64,000 nucleotides of DNA. Origin: UBA4416 sp038327195 (GTDB taxonomy: Bacteria > Bacteroidota > Bacteroidia > B-17B0 > Aurantibacillaceae). Positions within the stretch are counted from its first letter, which is position 1. Each line of letters starts with the position of its first letter. The stretch lies in NCBI GenBank assembly GCA_038327195.1, contig JBBQKU010000019.1, positions 7,317-71,316 on the forward strand, in the 5' to 3' direction. The notes beneath the pieces are model-generated. The model searched no databases. It was given only the letters and a program-made list of their open reading frames with translations, and was not told the DNA's origin. Below, in pieces: positions 1-9,514 of the stretch. The translations under genes were made by a program, and so were the position numbers.

Positions 1-1511
1 ATGACATCAGCTATCACTATTAATTCTTTACCAAGAGTATTTGCATCACTTTCTCCATTACTATATCCATCATGTTTACCAATAAGCTTATATTGCTTAT
101 TAGTAATCACTGAAAATGTATAAGCTGCATTACTTTTTGTGGTTACTGTATCAATTATTTCACCTTTTTCACCTAATAAAATAACAAATGTATTTGGAAC
201 ACTATTACCATTAATGTCTTTAGCTGTGCCTTTTAATATTTTACCTAAATCAATCCATTTCAAAAATTCAACCGAATAAATATCATCATCGCCTTTACCA
301 CCTTCTCTATTTGAAGAAAAATATCCTTTATTTGTTTTACTATCAACAATTGCAGAAAAATCATCAAACCTAGTGTTTAAAATAGCCCCAGCATTATAGG
401 CATCGTCAAAACCTGAACCATTTACAGGCGCAATAAAAATATCTAAACCACCTAAGCCAAAACGACCATTTGATGCAAATAATAGTTTGCCATTATTTTC
501 TGATAAAAATGGAAATGTTTCATCGCCTTCTGTATTAATTTTAGCTCCTAAATTTTCTGGTTGATTCCATTCACCTTTATCATTTTTAGTTGTTTTATAA
601 ATATCAGCTCCACCTAATCCTCCAGGCATATTACAAGTGAAATACATGGTTTTTCCATCAGCAGATAAACAAGGATGGCCTACTGAATAATTATCGTTAT
701 TATGGTTAAACGGAATTGGAGTTGACCATTTTCCGTCTACATAACTGCTAAAATATATTTGAAGTTCAACCATTTTATCTTCACTTTTGTCATGGTAATG
801 ATTTCTCGTAAAAGCAACGTAAGTTCCTTCTTTATTAAAACTAGCTGGTCCATCATGTAATTTTCCATCTAAGCCTTTTTCAAAAATGGAAGGCTTATTT
901 AATTGATTATCTTTTATCTCAGACGAATACATATTCAAATATGGTTTTCCGTTCCAATTAGAAGTTCTTTTAATCATCTTTGCTTGAGCTCTAGTAGAAG
1001 CAAAAACTAAACTAGTTTTGTAATAACAGGTTCCAAAATCTTGCGCTTCTGAATTTACATCTAAATTTGTTAATTTGTATTTTCCATCATCTTTTAATAA
1101 GTCAGCGAATTCTGCTTTATGAAGTTGATAGTCCATAGCACGCAAATCAGTTGGTTTCAATGAATAAAATTTGTCCAAACATATAAATGCACGCTCATAC
1201 TTATTATTAGATTTTAAAATCATGGCATATTTAAAATAATCTTCTGGCAAAACTCCTGTAGGTAAGCTAACTAATTTTGCATAAGCAATTTCAGATTCTA
1301 CGTCCTGATTCATATTATGATAGGCTTCTGCTAAATGGCGTTGCCCTTCAGTTGTAAGGTTTTTTTCTTGCTCATACGATACAATTGCATCGTCATAAGC
1401 ATACTTAAAGCTATACTTATCACCTTGTATTTCTTTTCTTGATTTTTCTTGTGCTGTAGAACTTATGCTAAATCCTATGCATAAAATTGCTGGTATAAAT
1501 AATTTTTTCAT
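1..1511 (-). CDS. PorE-like OmpA-family protein, C-terminus cut off by window edge
   Basis: The frame starts with ATG at 1511, has a signal peptide ending in STAQ, and stays open to base 1 (503 residues visible). After the signal come TPR-like helices to about residue 110. A PD40/WD40-like propeller follows, with repeated blades such as GGLGGADIY, GLGGLDIF and GKGDDDIY. A carboxypeptidase-regulatory-like beta domain then begins near the window edge. This order matches PorE of the type IX secretion system, which ends in a peptidoglycan-binding OmpA domain; that part would lie outside the window. The gene sits 18 bases downstream of porP/sprF, as expected for a secretion/anchoring operon. The family call is firm; the missing OmpA domain is inferred. 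Confidence 0.85.
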   Translation of the reverse strand, partial: MKKLFIPAILCIGFSISSTAQEKSRKEIQGDKYSFKYAYDDAIVSYEQEKNLTTEGQRHLAEAYHNMNQDVESEIAYAKLVSLPTGVLPEDYFKYAMILKSNNKYERAFICLDKFYSLKPTDLRAMDYQLHKAEFADLLKDDGKYKLTNLDVNSEAQDFGTCYYKTSLVFASTRAQAKMIKRTSNWNGKPYLNMYSSEIKDNQLNKPSIFEKGLDGKLHDGPASFNKEGTYVAFTRNHYHDKSEDKMVELQIYFSSYVDGKWSTPIPFNHNNDNYSVGHPCLSADGKTMYFTCNMPGGLGGADIYKTTKNDKGEWNQPENLGAKINTEGDETFPFLSENNGKLLFASNGRFGLGGLDIFIAPVNGSGFDDAYNAGAILNTRFDDFSAIVDSKTNKGYFSSNREGGKGDDDIYSVEFLKWIDLGKILKGTAKDINGNSVPNTFVILLGEKGEIIDTVTTKSNAAYTFSVITNKQYKLIGKHDGYSNGESDANTLGKELIVIADV

Positions 1512-1529
1512 TTTATAGTTTTGTATAGA

Positions 1530-2471
1530 TTAAAAATATCTTGGTGTATGTATTTGTTTTTTGCTTGAGTAAATAAAATCATATCTCAACATTATTTCAT
1601 GACTTCCTTGATGATATTTAAAGTTTTGAAGCCCATAAGAATAATCATACGAATAACCAATATGAAATTGTTGAGTTACATCTAATCCTACTAATAATCC
1701 AGCAGCATCACCGGTTCTATACATAGCGCCAATTAAAACTTTTTTCATAATTAAGAAAGATGCTGTAACATCTGCTTGAACAGGAGCCGCAGCAGTTACT
1801 TTAACCAAAGTTGTTGGTTTAAAGTCTAAATTATTACTAAGTTTTATCATAGTACCTGCTATGAAAAAATAATGCCTCTGTTCTTTTCCAGCCAACGTGT
1901 TAGCAGCTGTTTGATTTAGGTCGGAATAATTATTTTGTATAATTTTCGGAACTGATAAACCTGCATAAAAACGTTCTCTAGAATAATACGCACCAAAACC
2001 AAAGTTTGGTGTGAAACGATTATTAACATTGTTTTGAAATGAAGGATCGTTTTGTTGATCTAATTGAACAGAACTTAAGTTCCCTTGAAACATATCCGCT
2101 CCAGCACTTAAGCCTAATGCTAATTTTGATTTTTTGTTTAACTTCATAATATAAGCAAAATCAACTACTGCCGACGTATTATTGGTTGGACCAATTTTAT
2201 CGTTAGATATAGATAATCCAATCCCTACATGTTCATTTCTTAAAGGTGAATGCATTGTTAATGTTTGGCCAACAGGAGCACCTTTATAATTTACCCATTG
2301 GGAGCGGTGTAAAGCAGTTACCGTTAGGGCATCTCTGCTTCCTGCATAACCTGGATTAATAACTAACGTGTTATACATGTAGTGTGTATACATTGGATCT
2401 TGTTGTGCATTAATAGTTCCGCAGCCTATTAACATGACTAGAGGTATAATTGTTTTTTTGAAAGTTTTCAT
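1530..2471 (-). CDS. PorP/SprF family type IX secretion system membrane protein
   Basis: This 313-residue protein has a signal peptide ending in INAQ, followed by the family hallmark QQDPMYTHYMYNTLVINPGYAG. The rest alternates beta strands and turns, as expected for a PorP/SprF outer-membrane beta barrel. Members of this family help secrete or anchor proteins that carry a type B (gliding motility-associated) C-terminal domain, and they are usually encoded beside their cargo. Here the gene directly follows a type B cargo gene (37-base gap) and precedes a PorE-like gene (18-base gap), so all three probably form one operon. Length and start are typical. The specific cargo is inferred from position only. 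Confidence 0.93.
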   Translation of the reverse strand: MKTFKKTIIPLVMLIGCGTINAQQDPMYTHYMYNTLVINPGYAGSRDALTVTALHRSQWVNYKGAPVGQTLTMHSPLRNEHVGIGLSISNDKIGPTNNTSAVVDFAYIMKLNKKSKLALGLSAGADMFQGNLSSVQLDQQNDPSFQNNVNNRFTPNFGFGAYYSRERFYAGLSVPKIIQNNYSDLNQTAANTLAGKEQRHYFFIAGTMIKLSNNLDFKPTTLVKVTAAAPVQADVTASFLIMKKVLIGAMYRTGDAAGLLVGLDVTQQFHIGYSYDYSYGLQNFKYHQGSHEIMLRYDFIYSSKKQIHTPRYF

Positions 2472-2508
2472 TTTTCTTTTTTTTAATGAGGATTATTTTT
2501 TTGACGAA

Positions 2509-5148
2509 TTATCTATTTAAATAAATAGTTCCTTTAATTATTTTTGATCCATCTCCTAAGTCAATAACATAAAAGTAGGTTCCAGTTGGTAGAGCATCAC
2601 CACCCATTCTTAAACCTTTAGAACATGATCCATCCCAAGTGTTTTTATATGGATTAGCTTCAAATATTTTATCTCCCCATCTGTTGAAAATTGTAAAATT
2701 GTTATTTGGGAATCTGTCAATTCCTCTAATAATAAATAAATCATTGATGTAATCACCATTTGGAGAAAATCCTTGAGGGATGTTAAAATCATTTTGAGTT
2801 ATTTCAATTGGATATGTTACAACAGTCGAACTATTATTAATCAAATTTCCATCAATCTCATTTCCAATTACTGTAGCAGTGTTGGTGTAGCTCCCAGATG
2901 ATTGAACTGTTGCCGTAATTGTTAAGCTTTCAGATGCCCCACTAATTAAATTACCAATTGTCCAAATACCTGTTGTATTATTATATGATCCAATTGTTGC
3001 ATTAGATGATACATAAGTATATCCACTTTGTAATATATCAGTTACAACAACACCTGTTCCATTTAATAAACCATTATTTTTAGCTTTTATAATAAACATA
3101 ACATTACTACCAACATTAGGATTAATCATATTAACTGTTTTAATGACACTTAAATCGTTATTTATGTTTATTGGATATGTTACAACTGTCGAACTATTGT
3201 TAAGCATATTTCCATCGGGCTCATTTCCAACTACTGTTGCTGTGTTAGTATAGCTTCCGGATGATTGAACAGTTGCAGTAATAGTTAAACTTTCTGATGC
3301 TCCACTAATTAAATTTCCAATTGTCCAAATACCTGTTGCATTATTATACGTTCCTATTGTTGCAATCGATGACACATAAGTATATCCACTTTGTAATATA
3401 TCTGTTACAACTACGCCTGTTCCGTTTATTGATCCGTTATTTTTAGCTATTATCACAAACGTTACAGTATTACCAAAAATTGGACTAATAGTACTAACTG
3501 TTTTAATAACACCTATGTCGTTTGTACAATTATTTACAGTTAATGACACATTATTAGAAGTATCGTTAGGAGCAGCAGAGCTACTAACAATTACGTTATA
3601 ATTAATTGCTGCATCAACTAATGCTGCTGGATTGATAGTTAAAGTAGCTGTAGTTGCACCTGAAATAGATCCACCATCTATTAGATTAATACTTCCTTTT
3701 CTCCATTGGTAACTTAAACCTGTACCTACTGCTGCTACTGAAAATGAAGCAGATGATCCTAAACATACAATTTGATTTGTAGGTTCTGTAATAATTAATG
3801 GAGGGAAAACACTTCCACATGTACCTAATGGTAAATAAGCATTGATTGCAGAAGTACTTAATGCTCCGGTTGTTGTTAAGGCTCTACCATCTAATGTCAC
3901 TCCAGTGTTTAAATTGATCGCCCCATTATTACAAATGATTGTTCCTCTAAAAATAGAAAAGCTGTTTATTGAAACAGCGCCATCTACTAACCAGTATACA
4001 TTTTTTGATAATGCACCATTCATTAATATCACTTTAGCGTAAGTGCTAGTTGTTAATGCCCCGTAAATTTTTATAACAAATATGGCATTTGCATTACCTT
4101 GTGCATTTAAATACAATGAATCTGTAAAGGCCGTTGCTCCATTCATCACATAGGTATGAGGAGTTAAAACTAAATTATTTCCAAATTGAACGGGGTACAA
4201 TAACTCAATATCAAATGGCAAGGTATTAAGATATAAATAAGCTGTATTTAAATCAGTTGCACAAGCAGCAGTTGCCCCATCCGGAACACCATGAATTGCA
4301 CCAACTACCAAAAGTGGATTGTAGCCTGTTACTGTTCCGTTATTGGTTCCTATGTCTCCTTTTACGTTAGTTACACCAACATTAGTTACTGGGCCATTAG
4401 TAGTAAACAACTCAAAACATTCTGCAGAACCAAGATTTGGTGCAATTGGTCCATTTAAAACTAAACTTCCGCATCCTATTGGTGTATATCCTAATAATCC
4501 TGAAACTGTAACTGCACCATTTGTTGACAATGCTCTTCCTTCTAATGTATCACCAGCATTCATATTAATTGCTGCATTATTTGCAATAAAAGTTCCTCTC
4601 ATAGTTGCGCCTGCAGCTATATCGATTAAGCCTTCTATTTTCCAAAAAACATTACAAGCTTTTGTGCCATTAATTAATTTTATTTTCGATAAGGCATTTG
4701 CCGAAAATGCGCCTTGTATTTTAAAAATAAATACAGCGTTTGGATTGCCAAGCCCATCTAAAAATAAAGTTAAGTTTAAAGTTGCAGGAGTTGGTATTGA
4801 ATATACCCCTGGATTTAAAATTTGACCATTACCTAAAAGAGGTGCGGGAAAAAAAGTTGGTACTGTTATATTTAATTGGTTGTACGCAATTAATAAATCA
4901 GTTACACATTGCGCACTTACTAAATCGTTGTCGTGCATTTGTCCATCAACATTTCCAAATGCTGTGCTTAAACCACTATTAGTTCCAACATTACCAGTTA
5001 AATGCGTTATGCCTACATTACTAACAGCTCCTACAGTTGTAAAGAGAACAAAGTTGGCTGCGGTTCCTAAAGTTGGTGCCTGCCCAAAATTTGCTTTAGG
5101 AAAAAATAAAATAACAAAGGTTGTTATTAGTAATAATTTACTTTTCAT
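2509..5148 (-). CDS. Secreted adhesin: tandem ice-binding-like (DUF3494) domains, Ig-like, two DUF11, gliding-type CTD
   Basis: The 879-residue protein starts with a signal peptide ending in NFGQ. Two DUF3494 domains follow (about residues 25-225 and 235-445), each with the family signatures NVGTN, PNAVFIFK or its equivalent, and GRALST/GRALTT. An Ig-like domain comes next (about 450-540). Two nearly identical 121-residue DUF11 units come after that (about 540-782). Last is a type B, gliding motility-associated C-terminal domain (FSPNGDYINDLF, IFNRWG, LPTGTYFYVI). DUF3494 is the fold of many bacterial ice-binding proteins, though not every member binds ice. The sorting domain and the adjacent porP/sprF imply export by type IX secretion and surface display. 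Ice or particle adhesion is an inference. Confidence 0.9.
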   Translation of the reverse strand: MKSKLLLITTFVILFFPKANFGQAPTLGTAANFVLFTTVGAVSNVGITHLTGNVGTNSGLSTAFGNVDGQMHDNDLVSAQCVTDLLIAYNQLNITVPTFFPAPLLGNGQILNPGVYSIPTPATLNLTLFLDGLGNPNAVFIFKIQGAFSANALSKIKLINGTKACNVFWKIEGLIDIAAGATMRGTFIANNAAINMNAGDTLEGRALSTNGAVTVSGLLGYTPIGCGSLVLNGPIAPNLGSAECFELFTTNGPVTNVGVTNVKGDIGTNNGTVTGYNPLLVVGAIHGVPDGATAACATDLNTAYLYLNTLPFDIELLYPVQFGNNLVLTPHTYVMNGATAFTDSLYLNAQGNANAIFVIKIYGALTTSTYAKVILMNGALSKNVYWLVDGAVSINSFSIFRGTIICNNGAINLNTGVTLDGRALTTTGALSTSAINAYLPLGTCGSVFPPLIITEPTNQIVCLGSSASFSVAAVGTGLSYQWRKGSINLIDGGSISGATTATLTINPAALVDAAINYNVIVSSSAAPNDTSNNVSLTVNNCTNDIGVIKTVSTISPIFGNTVTFVIIAKNNGSINGTGVVVTDILQSGYTYVSSIATIGTYNNATGIWTIGNLISGASESLTITATVQSSGSYTNTATVVGNEPDGNMLNNSSTVVTYPININNDLSVIKTVNMINPNVGSNVMFIIKAKNNGLLNGTGVVVTDILQSGYTYVSSNATIGSYNNTTGIWTIGNLISGASESLTITATVQSSGSYTNTATVIGNEIDGNLINNSSTVVTYPIEITQNDFNIPQGFSPNGDYINDLFIIRGIDRFPNNNFTIFNRWGDKIFEANPYKNTWDGSCSKGLRMGGDALPTGTYFYVIDLGDGSKIIKGTIYLNR
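2807..3532 (-). repeat. Tandem 363-bp duplication encoding two DUF11 units
   Basis: Two adjacent units of 363 bp (2807-3169 and 3170-3532) each encode a 121-residue DUF11 module. Long stretches are identical at protein level, such as GVVVTDILQSGYTYVSS and GIWTIGNLISGASES. At DNA level they differ mostly at silent positions, so the duplication is recent relative to the other domains but under selection. The repeat number may vary between strains. Confidence 0.9.
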
Positions 5149-5166
5149 ATTAATTAAATTTTAATT

Positions 5167-5182
5167 GTGAATTAATTTTCAC
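5167..5182. promoter_or_regulatory. Palindromic leader element upstream of the DUF3494 adhesin gene
   Basis: GTGAATTAATTTTCAC is a 16-base near-palindrome (GTGAA-6-TTCAC). It lies 19-34 bases upstream of the ATG at 5148. The same 16 bases occur at the same distance upstream of the paralogue starting at 6990. A shared operator or leader structure is inferred. Confidence 0.45.
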
Positions 5183-5322
5183 GATACAAAGAAGACACAA
5201 TTAAATGCCATTAGTGTTACATGATTATTTTGATTTATTGCATCATTCACACTATGAAAATTTATTTTTTTAATTTTTATCACGCATATTATTTACACTA
5301 TTGATGTTGGTTTAAAACAAAA

Positions 5323-5351
5323 AACCCTCTATCAATAAATGATAGAGGGTT
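5323..5351. terminator. Rho-independent terminator after the second DUF3494 gene
   Basis: An 11-bp perfect stem, AACCCTCTATC/GATAGAGGGTT, with a 7-base loop is flanked by A-runs and T-runs, so it can act on either strand. It lies 20 bases past the stop of the gene at 5371-6990. The remaining sequence of 5149-5370 is the leader of the 2509-5148 gene. Confidence 0.85.
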
Positions 5352-5370
5352 GATAAAAAAAGTAGTATTG

Positions 5371-6990
5371 TTATTGAGAAATTAATTTTCCTGATTGAGA
5401 AATATTATTATCACTAATTAATTTATAGAAATATAATCCAGTTGGTAAATTAGTTTCAAAAGTAGTTGTTTTTTCAGTTATGATTTTATTCATCACTAAA
5501 GATCCTGATGTATTATAGATATGCAATTCGCAATTATTTAAAACGGATATATTATTTACAACAATTGTTAACGCTTCTTTCATTGGATTTGGAAAAAACG
5601 AGACTACATTCTCTGTACTTTTAGAATCCAGATTTTGAATGTCAACTGTTGTACCACATGTTGTTGGAGGAATAGTTGTTGATATTGAATCAGTACTCAA
5701 TGAACCATTTGTTGTTAAAACTCGTCCGCTAATTACAACTCCTTTGTTTATATTTACAGCGCCATTATTACAAATAATTGTTCCTTTAAAATTAGAAAAA
5801 TTATTTATACTTACTGCTCCATCAACTTTCCAAAAAACATTTTTAGCTAATGTTCCATTTATCAACAATACTTTTGCATAAGTACTTGTAGATAATGCCC
5901 CATTTATTTTGATTACAAAAACAGCACTGCTATTTCCTAATGCGTTTAAATAAAGAGTATCGGTAAGTGTAGTTGCTGCATTCATTAAATAGGTATGAGG
6001 AGTTAATACTAAACTTCTTCCAAATTGAATTGGATATAATAATTCAATATCATAAGGTAATAAATTTAAGTAATTATATACGTTTAATAAATCGGCAGCA
6101 CAAGCTGCTGTTGAACCATCAGGAATAGGGTGAATAGAGCCTGTAACATCTAAGGCATTATAACCAGTTGTTAAACCTACATTTGTACCAACATCTCCTA
6201 CAAGGTGAGTTGTTCCAGTATTAGTAACCGAACCATTTCCTGAAAAAATTGCATAACAAGCTGTTGAAGCTAAATTAGGATAAGCTGGTCCGTTAAGAAC
6301 CGGACTTCCACATCCAATTGGAGTATAAGCTAAAACGCCATCAACCGTAATTGCACCAGCAGTAGATAAAGCTCTGCCTTCTAATGTATCACCTGTATTC
6401 ATAATAATGGCTGAATTATTTGCAATGATTGTCCCTTTCATAGAGGTTCCAGAAGCCATATCTACTAAGCCTTCAATTTTCCAAAACACATTACAAGCTT
6501 TAGTCCCATTAATTAATTTAACTTTTGAGCTTGCATTAGTAGAAAGAGGCCCTTGAATTTGAAATATAAACACTGCGTTTGGATCGCCAAGCCCATCTAA
6601 TTTTAAATCTAAATTTAAAGTTGCTGCACTTGCTATTGAATATATTCCTGGAGTAAGAATTTGTCCGTTCCCTAATAATGGAGCTGGAAATAAAGTTGGA
6701 ACAAGCGCATTTAATTGATTATATGCAATTAATAAATCAGCGGCACATGTTGCACTAGCTCCATTATTATCATTCATCACTCCATTTACATTTCCAAATG
6801 CTGTGCTAAAACCATTGTTTGTACCAACATTCCCTGTTAATTGAGAAATACCTGTGTTAGATAATGCACCATTAGTTGAGAATAATACAAAGTTTGCAAC
6901 TGTTCCTAAAGTAGGAGCTTGTGCAAAATTTATATTTGGGAACGAAAATAAAGTAACCGCTGTTACAATATGTAGTAAGTTTTTTTTCAT
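5371..6990 (-). CDS. Secreted tandem ice-binding-like (DUF3494) protein with type A T9SS sorting domain
   Basis: This protein is paralogous over two DUF3494 domains to the 2509-5148 product. Both share NVGTN, the TACYAIF/AECFELF variants, NAVFIFQIQG and GRALST. It lacks Ig and DUF11 modules and ends in a type A C-terminal sorting domain (FFPNPMKEALTI ... LPTGLYFYKLIS). Type A cargo is normally cleaved and lipid-anchored or released, unlike the type B paralogue. I chose the ATG at 6990, just before KKNLLHIV and the signal peptide. The frame extends to a GTG at 7023, but that extension overlaps the conserved leader palindrome. The mature protein is about 515 residues. Ice binding is possible but not proven by the fold. 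Confidence 0.9.
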   Translation of the reverse strand: MKKNLLHIVTAVTLFSFPNINFAQAPTLGTVANFVLFSTNGALSNTGISQLTGNVGTNNGFSTAFGNVNGVMNDNNGASATCAADLLIAYNQLNALVPTLFPAPLLGNGQILTPGIYSIASAATLNLDLKLDGLGDPNAVFIFQIQGPLSTNASSKVKLINGTKACNVFWKIEGLVDMASGTSMKGTIIANNSAIIMNTGDTLEGRALSTAGAITVDGVLAYTPIGCGSPVLNGPAYPNLASTACYAIFSGNGSVTNTGTTHLVGDVGTNVGLTTGYNALDVTGSIHPIPDGSTAACAADLLNVYNYLNLLPYDIELLYPIQFGRSLVLTPHTYLMNAATTLTDTLYLNALGNSSAVFVIKINGALSTSTYAKVLLINGTLAKNVFWKVDGAVSINNFSNFKGTIICNNGAVNINKGVVISGRVLTTNGSLSTDSISTTIPPTTCGTTVDIQNLDSKSTENVVSFFPNPMKEALTIVVNNISVLNNCELHIYNTSGSLVMNKIITEKTTTFETNLPTGLYFYKLISDNNISQSGKLISQ

Positions 6991-7007
6991 AATATTAAAT
7001 TTAGTTT

Positions 7008-7023
7008 GTGAATTAATTTTCAC
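7008..7023. promoter_or_regulatory. Palindromic leader element upstream of the second DUF3494 gene
   Basis: This is an exact copy of the 16-base element at 5167-5182 (GTGAATTAATTTTCAC), 18-33 bases upstream of the ATG at 6990. Further upstream both genes also share GTTACATGATT (5216-5226 and 7077-7087). Confidence 0.45.
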
Positions 7024-7125
7024 TATACAAAATTGACATTCTTACTATGAAAAGAATTACACAAATCGTTTAATAAGTTACATGATTCACATATTATTGA
7101 TACGAATAAAAAATATAATTAATGT

Positions 7126-9483
7126 TTATTTTTTGGATGTATGTTCTGTTTTTCTAAGATTACGCTTAAACTTATTTCTGGGACTTTTATTATTTAAATC
7201 AAACATTTTCTCATAAGCATCTGTCAAATCCTCTGGCCATTTATCTTTATAATTTATTTTATAATAAGAAAAGCCATTAAAAGGCACTTCATATTTTGTA
7301 GCTGTAAACATTACTCTATCAGATACATTTTCATTTTTAAAATAGGCAATAAAAGTTTTTTTTCTTTCGATTGAGAGTTTTTCAAATATCGTGTTTACTG
7401 AGTTAGAATCAATTAATTTAGCACATTTTGCTTGAACTGTAAATAACATATCCTTTCCAACTTGTTTATTTAAATAGTGTATGAATAACGAATCTTTTAT
7501 TGGAATTTTATTTATAGCAATAGTATCATCTGCACCTAATTTTTCAGTTTTGATATGGTGCTTTGTTATATAGTACATTTTTTTTGCTTCAAAAAATAAT
7601 ATATATTCTTTTTCTTTTTCCAAATAAGGCATAGGTGTTACTGTTATTTTCATATCTGGATGATCTTTAAGATAAGTTGCCATTTTTTCTGCAAATTGTT
7701 CCTGATTTGATGGTAAAATTGCATTGCGCATATCCCAATTTAATGCAAAAGATGTTTCAATTTCGTTTTCTACATTTTTAACTTCTGTTCTGTAAACAAC
7801 CGTAGCGGGCTTTACAAATAAGTTTGTTAAAGCATCTAAAACAACATCCTTTATTTTAAATTTAGGATCTTTTAAATTTCCTACTATCGGAATTTCATAA
7901 TCAATAACATTTCCTCTTTCTCTCACAAAAAACATAATAACTTTTAAAGGAATCCATTTTGAACCATTAATTTTTTGTTTTTTATTAATTCGTGGGTCAA
8001 TTACTATAATATGATTATTGCTTTTTATAATTCCATTACTCACTTTCCAATTCCCTTTTAATTCAACGGTTCCTCTATCTAATGGGAAAGAAGTATATGT
8101 TATTAAGTATGGATTAAACATAGTTACCGGTAGCTCTTGCAAATGGTATTTAATATTAAAATCAGAGCTATCTTTGGGATTAATGCTAATATTTACACTA
8201 ACCTTACCATAAGGCTTAATATGTGTTTTTAAACTAAGATCTACCCATTTATCACTTCGTTTAATAGAATCAACAATAATATATAAAGGATTTGCAGATA
8301 CATCAAATTTTTCGTTTAGTTTATAATCTACATAGCGCAGATTTGCTTTATATATAGCAACTCTATTTACTTCATAGTTACTTTTAAAAAAGTTTTTTGC
8401 TAAAATTTTTACATAATCTGCAATTTGGAATAAGAAATTAACATCACTCGCTTTTGATTTAGCATCAGTAACCTTCGCACCTTTTTTACCAAACATATAT
8501 TGTAAGTTATCTAAAAGGTCGTAACGTTCATATTTAAAATAGGCTTCCTGAAGTGAAATGGAATCGAGTAAATATTTTTTATTTTTTGGATTTAATCTGA
8601 TAACATCAATTGTTAATTTTTTAAACGAAGTATAATCTTCGATTTTATTTTTGCCTAAATGAAAATCATTAATAGATATAAAGCCACGAGCATCAATTTC
8701 TTCACCATTTTTAAAATTGCCTATTGTTTTTATATCAGCATCCATATTTGCCCTTAAACTTCCGTAATTAGAAATTTCTTTCAGATATTGTTCAAACACC
8801 GACAAATCAAATTTAGTAATGAGTGCATTTAATTTATAATCCAAAGATTTTAAATTCATAATTATATTTCCATTGATAACGCCTTGTCCAATTCCTGATG
8901 CTAATGAAACTTTAGCAGACATGTTATCGGAATCCCATACTTTTCCAGAGCTCTCAATATTAACGTGTTTTATAAAATAGTTTATTGGTATGGTATTTTC
9001 GCGATAATAAAAAATTCCATCATTTATTTTTATATCAGCTATATTAAAATGTATAGGCGTTTTGTGTTTGAGAAGAAGAGTATCCTTCTTTGAAAATAAC
9101 GTAATTAAATCTTTGAAATTAAATTCCTTTTCATTTTGAGCAATAACTCCAATAGGTTTATTAATCGTTAATTGAGATATTTCAATAGTTTTAGATAGTA
9201 ATTTATACATTTCAAAATTAACACTAACTCCATCGGCTGAAAAGAAAATACTATCACTTTTTGCTTCATAAATTTTTAAATCGTCAATGTGAGCGTATCC
9301 TGTAAATGGATTAATATAAATCCAATTGAGTGTAATTTCTCGTCCAGAATATTTTGCATCATATTTTTGAATTAAATATTTTGCAATAGGAGAAATAAAT
9401 ATAATAACCAATACAACTAAAACAATAATAATACTAGCAATATATAAAACTGGTTTTCTAAATTTGATCTTTAAACGGTTCAT
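7126..9483 (-). CDS. AsmA-like / DUF748 family membrane-anchored protein
   Basis: From ATG 9483 the product is about 785 residues. A basic N-terminus (NRLKIKFRK) leads into one transmembrane helix (VLYIASIIIVLVVLVIIF). Then comes a long periplasmic region with AsmA/DUF748 features: an early INPFTGYAHIDDLKIYE-like strand pattern, a segment on membrane-function strands, and a later KWIPLKVIMFFVRERG block. The tail is basic. AsmA-like proteins form periplasmic beta-groove structures linked to lipid transport and outer-membrane assembly. An in-frame TTG at 9507 would place the start 7 bases after the upstream PorE-like stop; the ATG leaves 31. Either way it is probably cotranscribed with that gene. 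The exact role is unknown. Confidence 0.75.
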   Translation of the reverse strand: MNRLKIKFRKPVLYIASIIIVLVVLVIIFISPIAKYLIQKYDAKYSGREITLNWIYINPFTGYAHIDDLKIYEAKSDSIFFSADGVSVNFEMYKLLSKTIEISQLTINKPIGVIAQNEKEFNFKDLITLFSKKDTLLLKHKTPIHFNIADIKINDGIFYYRENTIPINYFIKHVNIESSGKVWDSDNMSAKVSLASGIGQGVINGNIIMNLKSLDYKLNALITKFDLSVFEQYLKEISNYGSLRANMDADIKTIGNFKNGEEIDARGFISINDFHLGKNKIEDYTSFKKLTIDVIRLNPKNKKYLLDSISLQEAYFKYERYDLLDNLQYMFGKKGAKVTDAKSKASDVNFLFQIADYVKILAKNFFKSNYEVNRVAIYKANLRYVDYKLNEKFDVSANPLYIIVDSIKRSDKWVDLSLKTHIKPYGKVSVNISINPKDSSDFNIKYHLQELPVTMFNPYLITYTSFPLDRGTVELKGNWKVSNGIIKSNNHIIVIDPRINKKQKINGSKWIPLKVIMFFVRERGNVIDYEIPIVGNLKDPKFKIKDVVLDALTNLFVKPATVVYRTEVKNVENEIETSFALNWDMRNAILPSNQEQFAEKMATYLKDHPDMKITVTPMPYLEKEKEYILFFEAKKMYYITKHHIKTEKLGADDTIAINKIPIKDSLFIHYLNKQVGKDMLFTVQAKCAKLIDSNSVNTIFEKLSIERKKTFIAYFKNENVSDRVMFTATKYEVPFNGFSYYKINYKDKWPEDLTDAYEKMFDLNNKSPRNKFKRNLRKTEHTSKK

Positions 9484-9514
9484 TAACGATTTATATTTCT
9501 GTTTCAATATATCG

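Noticed and set aside
4343..5164. Plus-strand open frames inside the DUF3494 adhesin gene
   Set aside because: They are shadows of the repeated low-complexity coding sequence; they have no start context and no recognisable product.
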